Shown here one piece after another: positions 33,048 to 41,943 of a DNA stretch of 64,000 nt. The translations under genes and the position numbers were made by a program. Under the pieces are notes generated by a model. That model made no database searches, was not told the origin of the DNA, and saw only the letters and a list, made by a program, of their open reading frames with translations. Each line of letters begins with the position of its first letter. Position 1 is the stretch's first letter. This DNA is from ZYF759 sp046297455 (GTDB lineage Bacteria > Pseudomonadota > Alphaproteobacteria > Rhizobiales > Rhizobiaceae): contig JBKBIT010000015.1 of the NCBI GenBank assembly GCA_046297455.1, positions 1 to 64,000 of the forward strand, given 5' to 3'.

Positions 33048-33063
33048 TCACCCATTTGGATGA
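33048..33063. promoter_or_regulatory. Regulon palindrome, copy 4 (TCACCCA-TT-TGGATGA)
   Basis: One mismatch to the consensus. Located 59 bases before ATG 32988. The other side faces only the end of a glycosyltransferase gene. Confidence 0.55.
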
Positions 33064-33084
33064 CAACGCGCCAGCCGCCAGACC

Positions 33085-34932
33085 TTACCTGCTTTCGTCG
33101 CGCTGCCTCTCGCAAGCCGCGATGGCGGTATCGACATCATGATCAGGCCGCATCAGCACCTGCCGATAGCGCTGCCGAAACGATGTCAGGGGCGTGGTGA
33201 GATCGCCCTGTTCCTCGTAGCGCATGCCAAATCCTGTCATCAGTGACAGCGGCAGCGCCCTCAACCCGTCGGGTTCGACGAGAACCCAGGCATGAGCCAG
33301 TTCCGAGCAGGGGACACGCGCGAGGGCCCGAGCGGCCATCGCATCGCTGCCGGGATAGCCGCCAATGATCCAGGGAAGGCCAACTGCTTTGGCATCCAGC
33401 GCGTAGGCCGCGCCGGGATAGTGCCCGGTCAGGTCCACCAGTGGCGTTCCGGAACGAAAGCCCCCTTCCGACGCCAACAACTCAAGCTGCTCCAGATAGG
33501 CTGCCATATCCCACGACAGCATGATCTGGCGCCTTGCCGGTCCCACCACGGCGCTTGTCGCGGCCATATGGAGCGGCTGCAATTGGCGATAGGGCATGTT
33601 CTGGCCGGCAAGCAGGATGGCGGTGACCACAACTGTGCTGGCGGCGAGCGCGGGAAGGATGATCGGCCGGGGTGCCTTGCTGGCGGAGACTGCACGCCAC
33701 AAAACGAGCGCCGAGGCCACCCAGAAGACCCCTGCCCCGGCGGCCTGTCGCCAGTAGTCGTTGTTGGTGCCGAAAGCATAGACATAGGGCAGCATCGCCA
33801 GCAGGAGCGACAGAACGATCAGTTCGCGCGAAGGCTTCACCCCTCGGCCGAGAGCCGAAGACAGCGCAAGAGCCAGCAGGATGCCCAGCGGCACGGCCAG
33901 GATCTGCATTGCCAGCAGCGGCGACCAGGCGACGACCGGCATCGTGCCCGTGGAAAGCGCCATCGCCGGACCCAGAAGAACCAGGACGAACACGACCAGA
34001 AAGCCAATCCAGCGCCACCCGGCCGAGACGGCGCCGTAGGCCGTCAGCACGACGAAAATAACGAGCGTCGCCATCAACAGGTACTGCTCGCCATCGGCAC
34101 CGAAGCGGGGAAAATCGAGACGAAAAAGATTCAGGATCTCATAACGCTGGTCCAGTTCGGTCGCCACCGACGCGGCATAGGACATGCGGTCGGCAAAACC
34201 CTGTATCGACCCGTCGGTCACCAGCGCGGTCAATACGAGCAGCCCCGCCGACGTGCCGGCCGCAACCACCAGCCCCTTCAGTTGAGCCTTGCCCTGCACA
34301 AAGAGGTAGGCGAGCGCCGTGACCGCGAGAAGCGCGGCGCTGGGAGGCTTGCCGAGAAAGCAGAGCAAGCCCCCGAACGCCAGCAGGACATAGGGCCAGA
34401 ACGCAACCCTAGCACCCTCACGGGACAACGCTACCATCGCGGTCGCAGCCAGAAGCAGCCCTGCCAGTGTCAACGAGTTGTAGTTTGGGGTCGGCAGCCA
34501 GTTGTCGATCGGCAGCATAGCCACAAATGCCAGCGCCAAGGCCGCTGATGCCAGGACCAGCCTGCTCCCGAAGCCTCGGATTTCGATATCGGGTCGCAGC
34601 AGAAACAGACCGAAAACCCAGCCGACCCCGAGCGTTGTCAAGATGTTGGCCACCCGCAAGGCCACCACGTCATCGTGAAAGGGGTAAAAGAGGTAATGAT
34701 ACAGAAAACCGAACTGCGATGCCGAAAAGTCGTAGAGATGCGGGTGCCTGATCCAGTTGAGATAGAAAGACTCGTCCGTCAGATCGAGCCCGTGTCCGCT
34801 CCACGACAAGAACCAGGCTGTCATGAAAAGGACCGACAGCCCCAACAGGCTATAGAGTGCCGTTTCCGGCGCGGACAAGGTCTTCGGCGCGACGGGCGCC
34901 CCGGCGGTCAACATGCCATCACGAACGCCCAT
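33085..34932 (-). CDS. Polytopic GT-C-like membrane protein
   Basis: 615 residues with about a dozen membrane helices and a periplasmic C-terminal domain. Near the N-terminus, SGHGLDLTDESFYLNWIRHP has the Asp/Glu-containing first loop typical of GT-C glycosyltransferases (ArnT/PMT superfamily), which move sugars from polyprenyl-phosphate carriers. DNWLPTPNYNSLTLAGLLL and FLGKPPSAALLA support this. The acceptor is unknown. The 5' end overlaps the GT2 gene by 14 bases, so the pair likely works together: GT2 makes the lipid-linked sugar, this protein transfers it. Confidence 0.7.
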   Translation of the reverse strand: MGVRDGMLTAGAPVAPKTLSAPETALYSLLGLSVLFMTAWFLSWSGHGLDLTDESFYLNWIRHPHLYDFSASQFGFLYHYLFYPFHDDVVALRVANILTTLGVGWVFGLFLLRPDIEIRGFGSRLVLASAALALAFVAMLPIDNWLPTPNYNSLTLAGLLLAATAMVALSREGARVAFWPYVLLAFGGLLCFLGKPPSAALLAVTALAYLFVQGKAQLKGLVVAAGTSAGLLVLTALVTDGSIQGFADRMSYAASVATELDQRYEILNLFRLDFPRFGADGEQYLLMATLVIFVVLTAYGAVSAGWRWIGFLVVFVLVLLGPAMALSTGTMPVVAWSPLLAMQILAVPLGILLALALSSALGRGVKPSRELIVLSLLLAMLPYVYAFGTNNDYWRQAAGAGVFWVASALVLWRAVSASKAPRPIILPALAASTVVVTAILLAGQNMPYRQLQPLHMAATSAVVGPARRQIMLSWDMAAYLEQLELLASEGGFRSGTPLVDLTGHYPGAAYALDAKAVGLPWIIGGYPGSDAMAARALARVPCSELAHAWVLVEPDGLRALPLSLMTGFGMRYEEQGDLTTPLTSFRQRYRQVLMRPDHDVDTAIAACERQRDESR

Positions 34933-35938
34933 CGCTGCCGCCGGGCATTTCGGGATCCTTGCCGTAGATTTCCTGAACGATCGTCCGGGGCCGGTCCTTC
35001 ACCTCGTCGAAGATCAGCTTCACGTAGAGACCGAGCACGCCCGTGAACAGGGCATTGAGGCTGAAGAAGAAGATGATCGCCGCCATCAGCGAGGACCAGC
35101 CATCCTGTACCGGTCCCAGCATGGCACGCACGACAACCGCAATGCCGACCAGAAACCCGCCAGCCGACAGGAACAGGCTGAGCCAGAACATCAACGCGAG
35201 CGGTCTTGCGGTGAAACTGGTGACAGCAAGCAGCAGCAGTGAAAAGCGGCGAGACAGCGAATAGGTGGTTTCGCTGTGGCTCTTCTTGACGAACGAGAAC
35301 GGCTCCTGCCGGTAGCCGGTGATCAGCGTCAGGGGCACGAGAACCGGGTTGTGGTCGCGGAACAGAAGCAGCGACCGGACATAGCGTGCGCTCATCACCC
35401 GCATGGTCGACACGTTGCGCGGCAGCTTGATCTCGCTGAGAGCATTAAAGACATCGTAAAAGAGCTGCCCCGCAACACGTTCGAGCATGTTGCCCTTGCG
35501 ATGTTTCTGCACGCCATAGACCGCATCCGCGACGGCATCGCGCATAAGAGAGAACATGTCGCCGAAATGCTCAGGCTCCTCCTCCAGGTCGCTGTCGATC
35601 AGGAAGATGAGATCGCCCTTCGCCCTCTCGAGGCCGGCTATGAGTGCACGGTGATGGCCGAAATTGCGGCTCAGCTGCACCAAGGTGACACGCGGGTCGC
35701 GATCCACGATGTCGCGAACGATCTCGGCCGAGCGATCGGGGCTCCCGTCGTCGACCACGATGACATTCACATCGGCGGCAAAGGGCGAAACGGCCGCGAG
35801 TGCGCGCTCGACGAAAGCCCCGATGGTCGCCTCCGAACGATAGATCGACGTTACAACCGTGATCGAGGGGACGGACCTGCCGTTTTCAGTTTTTTCGAGC
35901 ACGCGAGGCGAACCATTCGTCGACGGATCTGAATTCAT
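34919..35938 (-). CDS. GT2 polyprenyl-phosphate glycosyltransferase (GtrB/DPM1-like)
   Basis: From ATG 35938 there are 339 residues. The GT2 core shows VTSIYRSE, VIVVDDGSPDRSAEIV (nucleotide-sugar binding Asp pair), QLSRNFGHHRALIAGLERA and LIDSDLEEEPE (DxD). Two C-terminal membrane helices follow (LALMFWLSLFLSAGGFLVGI, MAAIIFFFSLNALFTGVLGL), as in GtrB. It probably loads a sugar onto undecaprenyl phosphate. The longer frame from 36046 overlaps the broken methyltransferase and is not used. Confidence 0.85.
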   Translation of the reverse strand: MNSDPSTNGSPRVLEKTENGRSVPSITVVTSIYRSEATIGAFVERALAAVSPFAADVNVIVVDDGSPDRSAEIVRDIVDRDPRVTLVQLSRNFGHHRALIAGLERAKGDLIFLIDSDLEEEPEHFGDMFSLMRDAVADAVYGVQKHRKGNMLERVAGQLFYDVFNALSEIKLPRNVSTMRVMSARYVRSLLLFRDHNPVLVPLTLITGYRQEPFSFVKKSHSETTYSLSRRFSLLLLAVTSFTARPLALMFWLSLFLSAGGFLVGIAVVVRAMLGPVQDGWSSLMAAIIFFFSLNALFTGVLGLYVKLIFDEVKDRPRTIVQEIYGKDPEMPGGSDGRS

Positions 35939-36447
35939 TGAGGCCAAATCCGAGTATCTTTCTTTGCCATTCGCTGAAAATCCCCTCCTCGCCGGCAATC
36001 GAGGGCAGATGGACCTGTTGGCGCAGCATAGGGATCGTGAAGACATGGGTCACAGCACGACTTTCCGCTCCCAAAGCCGAATTCAACTAACGACAGCGCT
36101 GGTAGAAACTGCATGCCATTCTGCTCACGGGCGGTTTTGATGTGGCCCGCATATTGTTTGGCTCTCAGCAAGTCCGCGCTGACATCCCGAAGCCCCACAT
36201 CGTAATCGGCGTCGTAGAACCCATCCCGTTCTTCGGCCGTTGGCGGCTGTAGTTGAAAGCCGTGGCCGCAAGCGTTGCAGGAAGCCTTGCGCAGAGCCGA
36301 AGGCAGCACCCGCCCGTCGCTCACCATGGAGCGACCCGCATGGGGCGCCTTGAGGGCAACAATCTCCCTGCTGCGACAGATCGGGCAAGACGGCTCGAAT
36401 GCCAATGGCACGGCTCCCGTGACAAACTGCGTTCCCCTACCATTCAT
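35886..36447 (-). pseudogene. Broken zinc-ribbon SAM methyltransferase
   Basis: The first 128 codons read as the N-terminus of a sugar-type methyltransferase with a zinc ribbon (CPICRSREIV...ASCNACGHGF), a linker (TAEERDGFYDADYDVGL) and the start of the SAM motif (LVEFGFGSG). The frame then dissolves into non-family sequence. In another frame, positions about 36060-35886 encode a well-formed tail (THVFTIPMLRQQVHLPS, then FSEWQRKILGFG), possibly the remnant C-terminus. An internal deletion plus frameshift explains this best. Normal length is 350-400 residues; about 200 are gone. Confidence 0.55.
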
Positions 36448-36524
36448 GGATTGCGTCTGCTAGGGCAGCTTCGCGTGAGAAACAGAGGCAACCGATCCCC
36501 TATGGACCTGAAGGAGCTTTTGGC

Positions 36525-37562
36525 ATGACGATTCTCGTCACCGGTGGCGCAGGCTTCATCGGGTCGAATTTCGTCCTGGAATGGCTGGCGGGGCACGACG
36601 AAGCCCTGGTCAATGTCGACAAGCTCACCTATGCGGGCAACATGGCCAACCTGGCGGACGTGGCTTCGCATCCAGGCCACATCTTCATCGAAGCCGATAT
36701 CTGTGACGGCGCAGTGATGGCCTCCCTGCTGGAGCGGCACCGTCCCAGGGCGCTGATCAACTTCGCCGCGGAATCGCATGTGGATCGATCCATCGCCGGC
36801 CCTTCGATGTTCATCCAGACGAACATCGTCGGCACGTTCGAGCTTCTTGAGGCGTCGCGACGATATCTGGCCTCAGGCAAGGCCGATGCCGGCTTCCGGT
36901 TCCTTCACGTCTCCACGGACGAGGTGTACGGCTCGCTCGACGAGCAGGACGAGGCCGCCACCGAGCGAACCGCCTATGCCCCGCGCAGTCCCTATTCGGC
37001 GTCGAAGGCGGCCTCCGATCATCTGGTGCGCGCCTACCAGCATACCTACGGATTGCCGGCCTTGATCACCAATTGCTCCAACAATTACGGCCCGCGCCAG
37101 CATCCCGAAAAGCTGATCCCCCTTGCCATCTGCAATGCCCTGGCGGGACGCGACATTCCCGTCTATGGCCAGGGCCAGAACATCCGCGACTGGCTGTTCG
37201 TCTCGGATCATTGCGCCGCCATCCGCGCGGTTCTGGCCAATGGCGTCATCGGGGAAACCTACAATGTCGGCGGCTCCAGCCAGGAGTGCAACATCGATGT
37301 GGTGCGCGAGATCTGCACCATACTCGACAGGATGGCGCCTCGTGCCGATGCTGAGTCGCATGCAAGCCTGATCACCTTTGTCGAGGACAGGCCGGGACAC
37401 GATTTCCGCTATGCGCTCGATACCTCGAAGATCGCCAGCGACCTCGGCTGGTCGCCGCGCGAGAGCTTCTCCAGCGGGCTGGAGCGAACGGTGGCCTGGT
37501 ATCTCGACAACCAGGACTGGGTGTCCGGCTCGCTGGCGGCCGGCAGGGTCGGGGCCACGTGA
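36525..37562 (+). CDS. rmlB: dTDP-glucose 4,6-dehydratase
   Basis: 345 residues of the extended SDR family: NAD-binding TGGAGFIGSNFV at the N-terminus, NFAAESHVDRSI, HVSTDEVYGSL with the catalytic Thr-Asp-Glu, SPYSASKAASDHLV with Tyr/Lys, and TNCSNNYGPRQHPEKLIPL. It converts dTDP-glucose to dTDP-4-keto-6-deoxyglucose. rmlA lies 6.5 kb downstream in the same direction; rmlC and rmlD are absent, so rhamnose is not the evident product here. WbqC follows with a GTGA overlap. Confidence 0.95.
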   Translation: MTILVTGGAGFIGSNFVLEWLAGHDEALVNVDKLTYAGNMANLADVASHPGHIFIEADICDGAVMASLLERHRPRALINFAAESHVDRSIAGPSMFIQTNIVGTFELLEASRRYLASGKADAGFRFLHVSTDEVYGSLDEQDEAATERTAYAPRSPYSASKAASDHLVRAYQHTYGLPALITNCSNNYGPRQHPEKLIPLAICNALAGRDIPVYGQGQNIRDWLFVSDHCAAIRAVLANGVIGETYNVGGSSQECNIDVVREICTILDRMAPRADAESHASLITFVEDRPGHDFRYALDTSKIASDLGWSPRESFSSGLERTVAWYLDNQDWVSGSLAAGRVGAT

Positions 37563-38269
37563 AGAAGGTCGCCATCGTCCAGTCGAACTACATCCCGTGG
37601 AAGGGATATTTCGATCTGATCACCTCGGTCGACGAGTTCGTCCTCTACGACGACATGCAGTTCACCAGGCGCGACTGGCGCAACCGCAACCTGATCAAGA
37701 CCGCGCAGGGCCTCAAATGGCTCACGGTTCCCGTCGTCGTGAAAGGCAGGTTCGAGCAGCCGATCCGGGAAACGCGGATCCAGGAGGGCGACTGGGCCAG
37801 GATCCACCTGAATTCGTTCCGGTCCAACTATGCCCGGGCGGCGTGTTTTTCCGAGGTGTTCGACCTTCTGAAACCCGCCTACGAGGAGCGCCACGACACC
37901 ATCTCGACGCTCAACCGCCGGCTCATCGAACTCGTCTGCAGCTATCTGGGCATCACCACCCGGATCAGCCATTCATGGGACTATGCATCCGCAGCCGGCC
38001 GGAGCGAGCGCCTGGCCGATATCTGCGCGCAGGCAGGCGCCGCCGTCTATGTCTCGGGCCCCGCGGCCCGCGCCTATCTCGATGAGGGTGTCTTTGCCGC
38101 GAGGGGCATCAAGGTCGAGTGGTTCGACTATGACGGGTATCCGCAGTATCCTCAATTGTGGACAGGCTTCGAGCATGGCGTCAGCATTGTCGACCTCCTG
38201 TTCAATTGCGGCCGCGAGGCGCCGCGTTTCATGAAGCATGTCGCCGGACATGCAGAACAGGGGACATGA
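37559..38269 (+). CDS. WbqC family protein
   Basis: 236 residues; GTG start overlapping the rmlB stop. WbqC signatures run end to end: VAIVQSNYIPWKGYFDLI, EFVLYDDMQFTRRDWRNRNL, then WLTVPV and HSWDYASAAGRSERLADIC. WbqC-like proteins occur in O-antigen clusters and are thought to act with aminotransferase pathways on dTDP-amino sugars; the reaction is not well established. It supports a 4-amino-6-deoxy sugar product here. Confidence 0.88.
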   Translation: MKKVAIVQSNYIPWKGYFDLITSVDEFVLYDDMQFTRRDWRNRNLIKTAQGLKWLTVPVVVKGRFEQPIRETRIQEGDWARIHLNSFRSNYARAACFSEVFDLLKPAYEERHDTISTLNRRLIELVCSYLGITTRISHSWDYASAAGRSERLADICAQAGAAVYVSGPAARAYLDEGVFAARGIKVEWFDYDGYPQYPQLWTGFEHGVSIVDLLFNCGREAPRFMKHVAGHAEQGT

Positions 38270-38924
38270 GGACGTGACCGGACCAGTCGCACAACCCACG
38301 TCGCCTTCCATCCTGGACGACGTCGAACGCTATTATGCCAGCCGGCTGGCAGAGCACGGCGCCACGCCGCAAGGGGTCGACTGGAACGGCGACGAAAGCC
38401 AGTTGCTGCGCTTCCGCCAGTTCCTCAAGCTGCTGCCCGAAGCCGGCCAGGTGTCGATCAACGACATTGGCTGCGGCTACGGCGCATTGCTGCCATTCCT
38501 GCACGCCGAGCGCGGCTCGGTCGACTATCACGGCTGCGACATCTCGCCGGCAATGATCGAGGCGGCGCGCCAGCTGCATGACGATCAGCCCGCCGCACGC
38601 TTTGCGGTCGAGGATACCCCGTCACGCATCGCCGATTACGGTTTCGCCAGCGGCATCTTCAACGTGCGGCTGGATCGCGCCGACGCGGCCTGGCACGACT
38701 ACATGGTGGAGGTTCTCGACGCGATCAACCGGACCAGCCGGCTCGGCTTTGCCTTCAATTGCCTGACCAGCTATTCCGATCCGCACCGGATGCGGTCGCA
38801 CCTCTATTACGCCGACCCGGGTGCGACATTCGATCTGTGCAAGCGGCGCTATGCCCGCAATGTGGCCCTCCTTCACGATTATGGCCTCTATGAATTCACG
38901 ATCCTGATCCGGAAGGACCCATGA
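38238..38924 (+). CDS. Class I SAM methyltransferase
   Basis: 228 residues from 38238, though a GTG at 38274 gives less overlap with WbqC. Motif I is INDIGCGYGALLPFLH, motif II YHGCDISPAMIEAARQ, with the downstream IFNVRLDRADAAWHDYM. It likely methylates a sugar or lipid-linked intermediate in this glycan cluster. The stop overlaps the acetyltransferase start by four bases. Confidence 0.8.
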   Translation: MSPDMQNRGHEDVTGPVAQPTSPSILDDVERYYASRLAEHGATPQGVDWNGDESQLLRFRQFLKLLPEAGQVSINDIGCGYGALLPFLHAERGSVDYHGCDISPAMIEAARQLHDDQPAARFAVEDTPSRIADYGFASGIFNVRLDRADAAWHDYMVEVLDAINRTSRLGFAFNCLTSYSDPHRMRSHLYYADPGATFDLCKRRYARNVALLHDYGLYEFTILIRKDP

Positions 38925-39586
38925 ACAGACCTCTCGTCATCTTCGGCGCCGGCGACATCGCCGAGCTGGCACATCATTACTTCTCGACCGACTCGGACCA
39001 TGAGGTCGCGGCTTTCACGGTCGACGCCGCCTATCGAACCGAAGACAGCTTCAAGGGCCTGCCACTGGTCGCGTTCGAGGACGTGGCTGCGCTCTACCCT
39101 CCCGCCGACCACGATCTCTTCGTGGCGCTGAGCTACACGAAGCTCAACGCGCTGCGCCGCGAGAAATACCTTGCCGCCAGGTCGATGGGCTATCGCATGG
39201 CAAGCTATGTCAGCACGCGCGCCAGCATCCTCAACGGGGGTGCCATCGGCGACAATTGCTTCATCCTCGAGGACAACACCGTTCAGCCCTTCGTCACCAT
39301 CGGCAACAACGTGACCTTGTGGAGCGGCAACCATATCGGTCACCATTCCACCATCGCCGACCACAGTTTCATCTCCTCGCATGTGGTCGTGTCGGGAGGC
39401 TGCACGATCGGTGAGGCCTGTTTCATCGGGGTCAACGCGACGTTGCGCGACCACATCACGATCGGCGAGCGTTGCGTCATCGGTGCCGGGGCGCTGATGC
39501 TGGGCGACGCGGAAGCGGAGGGCGTCTACCTCGCCACGGGAAGCGAGCGATCGCGCGTGCCGTCGAACAGGTTGAGAAAGATCTGA
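38921..39586 (+). CDS. PglD/NeuD-type sugar acetyltransferase
   Basis: 221 residues: an N-terminal Rossmann-like half (LVIFGAGDIAELAHHYFSTD) and a left-handed beta-helix of hexapeptide repeats (IGDNCFILEDNTVQPFVTIG, IADHSFISSHVVVSGGCTIG). The catalytic His is probably within GNHIGHHS. Relatives N-acetylate UDP- or dTDP-4-amino sugars, so it could acetylate the amino sugar made by the aminotransferase at 44970. Confidence 0.86.
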   Translation: MNRPLVIFGAGDIAELAHHYFSTDSDHEVAAFTVDAAYRTEDSFKGLPLVAFEDVAALYPPADHDLFVALSYTKLNALRREKYLAARSMGYRMASYVSTRASILNGGAIGDNCFILEDNTVQPFVTIGNNVTLWSGNHIGHHSTIADHSFISSHVVVSGGCTIGEACFIGVNATLRDHITIGERCVIGAGALMLGDAEAEGVYLATGSERSRVPSNRLRKI

Positions 39587-39590
39587 GATC

Positions 39591-40508
39591 GTGGCCACCC
39601 GCTGGACAAAGCTCGGGTTGGTCTACGAGCCGCAGCCCGTGCACGACAAGCTGGCCTCGCACGCCGCCAATCCGCTTGCCGTCCACCTTCACGGCGACAT
39701 CTTCAGGGTCTTTTTCAGTGGCCGCGACGCATCCAACCGGTCATCGGTTGGCCATTTCGATCTCGATGTCGCCAAGCAACAGATCGTCAGGGTCTGCGAT
39801 GCTCCGGATTTCGTGCACGGCCCGCCCGGCAGCTTCTATTCGCACGGCGTCAGCATCGGCAATTGCTACCGCGCAGACGGTTCCCGCTACATCCTCTTCA
39901 TGGGCTGGCAGGTTCCCGACAAGGGGCACTGGCGTGGCGAGATCGGCAGGCTGCTTCTTGCCGACGACCTGTCGCTGAGCCTGGATGGCAGCATCCCGTT
40001 CATCGGGCTGTCGGCAGAGAACCCGGTCAGCCTTTCTTATCCCTGGGTCGAGGCGCTCGCCACGGGAGGTTTCCGCATGTGGTACGGTTCCACCGTCACC
40101 TGGGATGCGGGCAATGGCGAGATGCTCCACGTCATCCGCCAGGCACGTTCCGATGATGGCCATGGCTGGCAATTCGAGGGCGATGCCCTGCCCGCACCGC
40201 TTGGCATCGCGCAGGCCTTTTCGCGACCGACGGTCGACCGGGGCCCGAATGGGGTGTGGCGCATGTGGTTTTCCTACCGCAGCGGGACGGGCCAAACCTA
40301 CAGGATCGGAGAAGCGCGAAGCGACGACGGGCGGCTATGGGACCTTGCCCTCGATCCACCACCGCTCGAGGTTTCCGATGCCGGCTGGGACAGCGAAATG
40401 ATCGAGTACCCCTTCGTCTTTCGCCATCGGGGGCGGCTCTACATGCTCTACAACGGCAACGGCTACGGCCGTTCCGGGATCGGCCTTGCCGTGGCGGAGG
40501 CCTCTTGA
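39591..40508 (+). CDS. Five-bladed beta-propeller (GH43/GH32-like) protein
   Basis: 305 residues, GTG start at 39591 after AGATC. Repeated blades read FFSGRDASNRSSVGHFDLDV, FRMWYGSTVTWD, WRMWFSYRSGTGQTYRIGEA and LYMLYNGNGYGRSGIGLAVA, the pattern of glycosidase-like propellers found inside glycan clusters. No signal peptide, so it acts in the cytoplasm. Whether it hydrolyses, transfers or only binds sugar is unclear. Confidence 0.72.
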   Translation: MATRWTKLGLVYEPQPVHDKLASHAANPLAVHLHGDIFRVFFSGRDASNRSSVGHFDLDVAKQQIVRVCDAPDFVHGPPGSFYSHGVSIGNCYRADGSRYILFMGWQVPDKGHWRGEIGRLLLADDLSLSLDGSIPFIGLSAENPVSLSYPWVEALATGGFRMWYGSTVTWDAGNGEMLHVIRQARSDDGHGWQFEGDALPAPLGIAQAFSRPTVDRGPNGVWRMWFSYRSGTGQTYRIGEARSDDGRLWDLALDPPPLEVSDAGWDSEMIEYPFVFRHRGRLYMLYNGNGYGRSGIGLAVAEAS

Positions 40509-40903
40509 GGAACCACCTGAACCGCTTGTCGCGATATGGCGTCGTTGGTATCGCCACCAACGTTGCCGGCTATCTGGTCTATCTGCTTGTCACGTGGCTG
40601 GGCATCGGCCCCAAATCGGCGATGACCGGCATGTACGCGCTGGGCGTGGTGCTGGGATATCTGGGCCAGCGCCGCTTCACCTTCTCCTATGAAGGCGGCC
40701 ATGCGGCCGGCTTCAGCCGCTTCGTTGCAGCGCATATCTGCGGGTACTGGCTGAATTTCACGCTGCTTTACGTTTTCGTCGACCTCATGGGATTTGCGCA
40801 CCAGATCGTCCAGGCCGTTGCGATTGTCATCGTAGCCGGGTTCCTGTTCATCGCCTTCAGCCTCTTCGTCTTTCCCACCGGAGGCAGGCAGCTTCGACGC
40901 TGA
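40505..40903 (+). CDS. GtrA-like flippase-type membrane protein
   Basis: 132 residues, four membrane helices. The start is a TTG that overlaps the previous stop (TTGA). RLSRYGVVGIATNVAGYLVY at the N-terminus and GYLGQRRFTF after helix 2 are GtrA signatures. GtrA proteins are thought to flip or help transfer polyprenyl-linked sugars, so it would partner the GtrB-like protein at 34919. Confidence 0.82.
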   Translation: MRNHLNRLSRYGVVGIATNVAGYLVYLLVTWLGIGPKSAMTGMYALGVVLGYLGQRRFTFSYEGGHAAGFSRFVAAHICGYWLNFTLLYVFVDLMGFAHQIVQAVAIVIVAGFLFIAFSLFVFPTGGRQLRR

Positions 40904-40920
40904 CTTCAGTTGCGGCTGCA

Positions 40921-41943
40921 TTGGTGCCAAAGCGTAATGACCTGTTGATGGCCATGGCGCCAATGGACGAGGCCGCTCAAATGACCTATCGATCCTCCTC
41001 ACGTGATGTCAGCGCGAGATCGTCAATGGCTGCAGAAACCCGCGACGACGCTCTGCCGGAATTTCTGGTGAGGGTGGCAAGTCCCGAGTGCGTGGACTGG
41101 TGCGCCGCGCGCATCGACGCAGACCCGGAGATCGTCGCGGAAAAGATTCGCCAATATTCGGGAGAGGTTCCGGTGGCGCTATCGCTGCTCGACGGCATTC
41201 CTCTCGAGGGTCGCAGGATACTGGACGTCGGGGCGGGCATCGGACTGGCAACGTTCTACCTGCATCGGAGAGGCTTCGATGTCACCGCACTGGAGCCCGG
41301 GGGTATCGGCTTCGCCATCAACGAAACACTCTTTCTGGCGCTTCGAGAATTCCTGGACTGCCGCGACGTGGTTCTGCTTCAGATCGGCGCGGAGGAACTG
41401 GACAGCAACAAGCATGGTCAGTTCGACATCATGTTCTCGGCCAATGTGCTCGAGCATGTCGCCGATCTCGACTCCGTCATTTCAGCCATGGCCGCGACGC
41501 TCGCGCCCGGTGGCGTGATGGCGCATACCTGCGCGAACTACACTGTGCCCTACGAACCGCACTACCGGCTGATGCTTCTGCCCTTCGCGCCGGCAGCCAC
41601 CCCCTGGGCGGGCAAGCGGAAAACTGAGGAGTTGTGGCACAGTCTCAATTTCATCACCGCCAGAGGTGTTGGCCGTCTCATGCGTGAGGCTGGCCTTTCT
41701 CCGTCATTTGCGCCCGGCGTCATGGCCCGTTCCTTCGAGCGATTGCTGGAGGACCCGGTCTTTGCAGGACGCCACGATGGGTGGTTGATGACCGTTGCCA
41801 GGCTGTTGAAGGCTACCGGGGGCATCGCATTGCTGCGCGCCTGGCCTGCCTCTCTCGCCACCCCCATGGAGTTCAGGGCAACGAAGCATCGCAGCGCGAC
41901 TCCATGCCAGATTGCAGAGCGGACAGGAGCAGGCGTTTCATGA
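40921..41943 (+). CDS. Class I SAM methyltransferase
   Basis: Up to 340 residues; starts at 40921, 40948, 40981 or 41026 are all possible, and the region before about codon 45 is not conserved-looking. Motif I is RILDVGAGIGLATFYLHRRG, and IMFSANVLEHVADLDSVI plus LAPGGVMAHTCANY complete the fold. The acceptor is probably a glycan or lipid. Its stop overlaps the next start by four bases (ATGA). Confidence 0.78.
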   Translation: MVPKRNDLLMAMAPMDEAAQMTYRSSSRDVSARSSMAAETRDDALPEFLVRVASPECVDWCAARIDADPEIVAEKIRQYSGEVPVALSLLDGIPLEGRRILDVGAGIGLATFYLHRRGFDVTALEPGGIGFAINETLFLALREFLDCRDVVLLQIGAEELDSNKHGQFDIMFSANVLEHVADLDSVISAMAATLAPGGVMAHTCANYTVPYEPHYRLMLLPFAPAATPWAGKRKTEELWHSLNFITARGVGRLMREAGLSPSFAPGVMARSFERLLEDPVFAGRHDGWLMTVARLLKATGGIALLRAWPASLATPMEFRATKHRSATPCQIAERTGAGVS

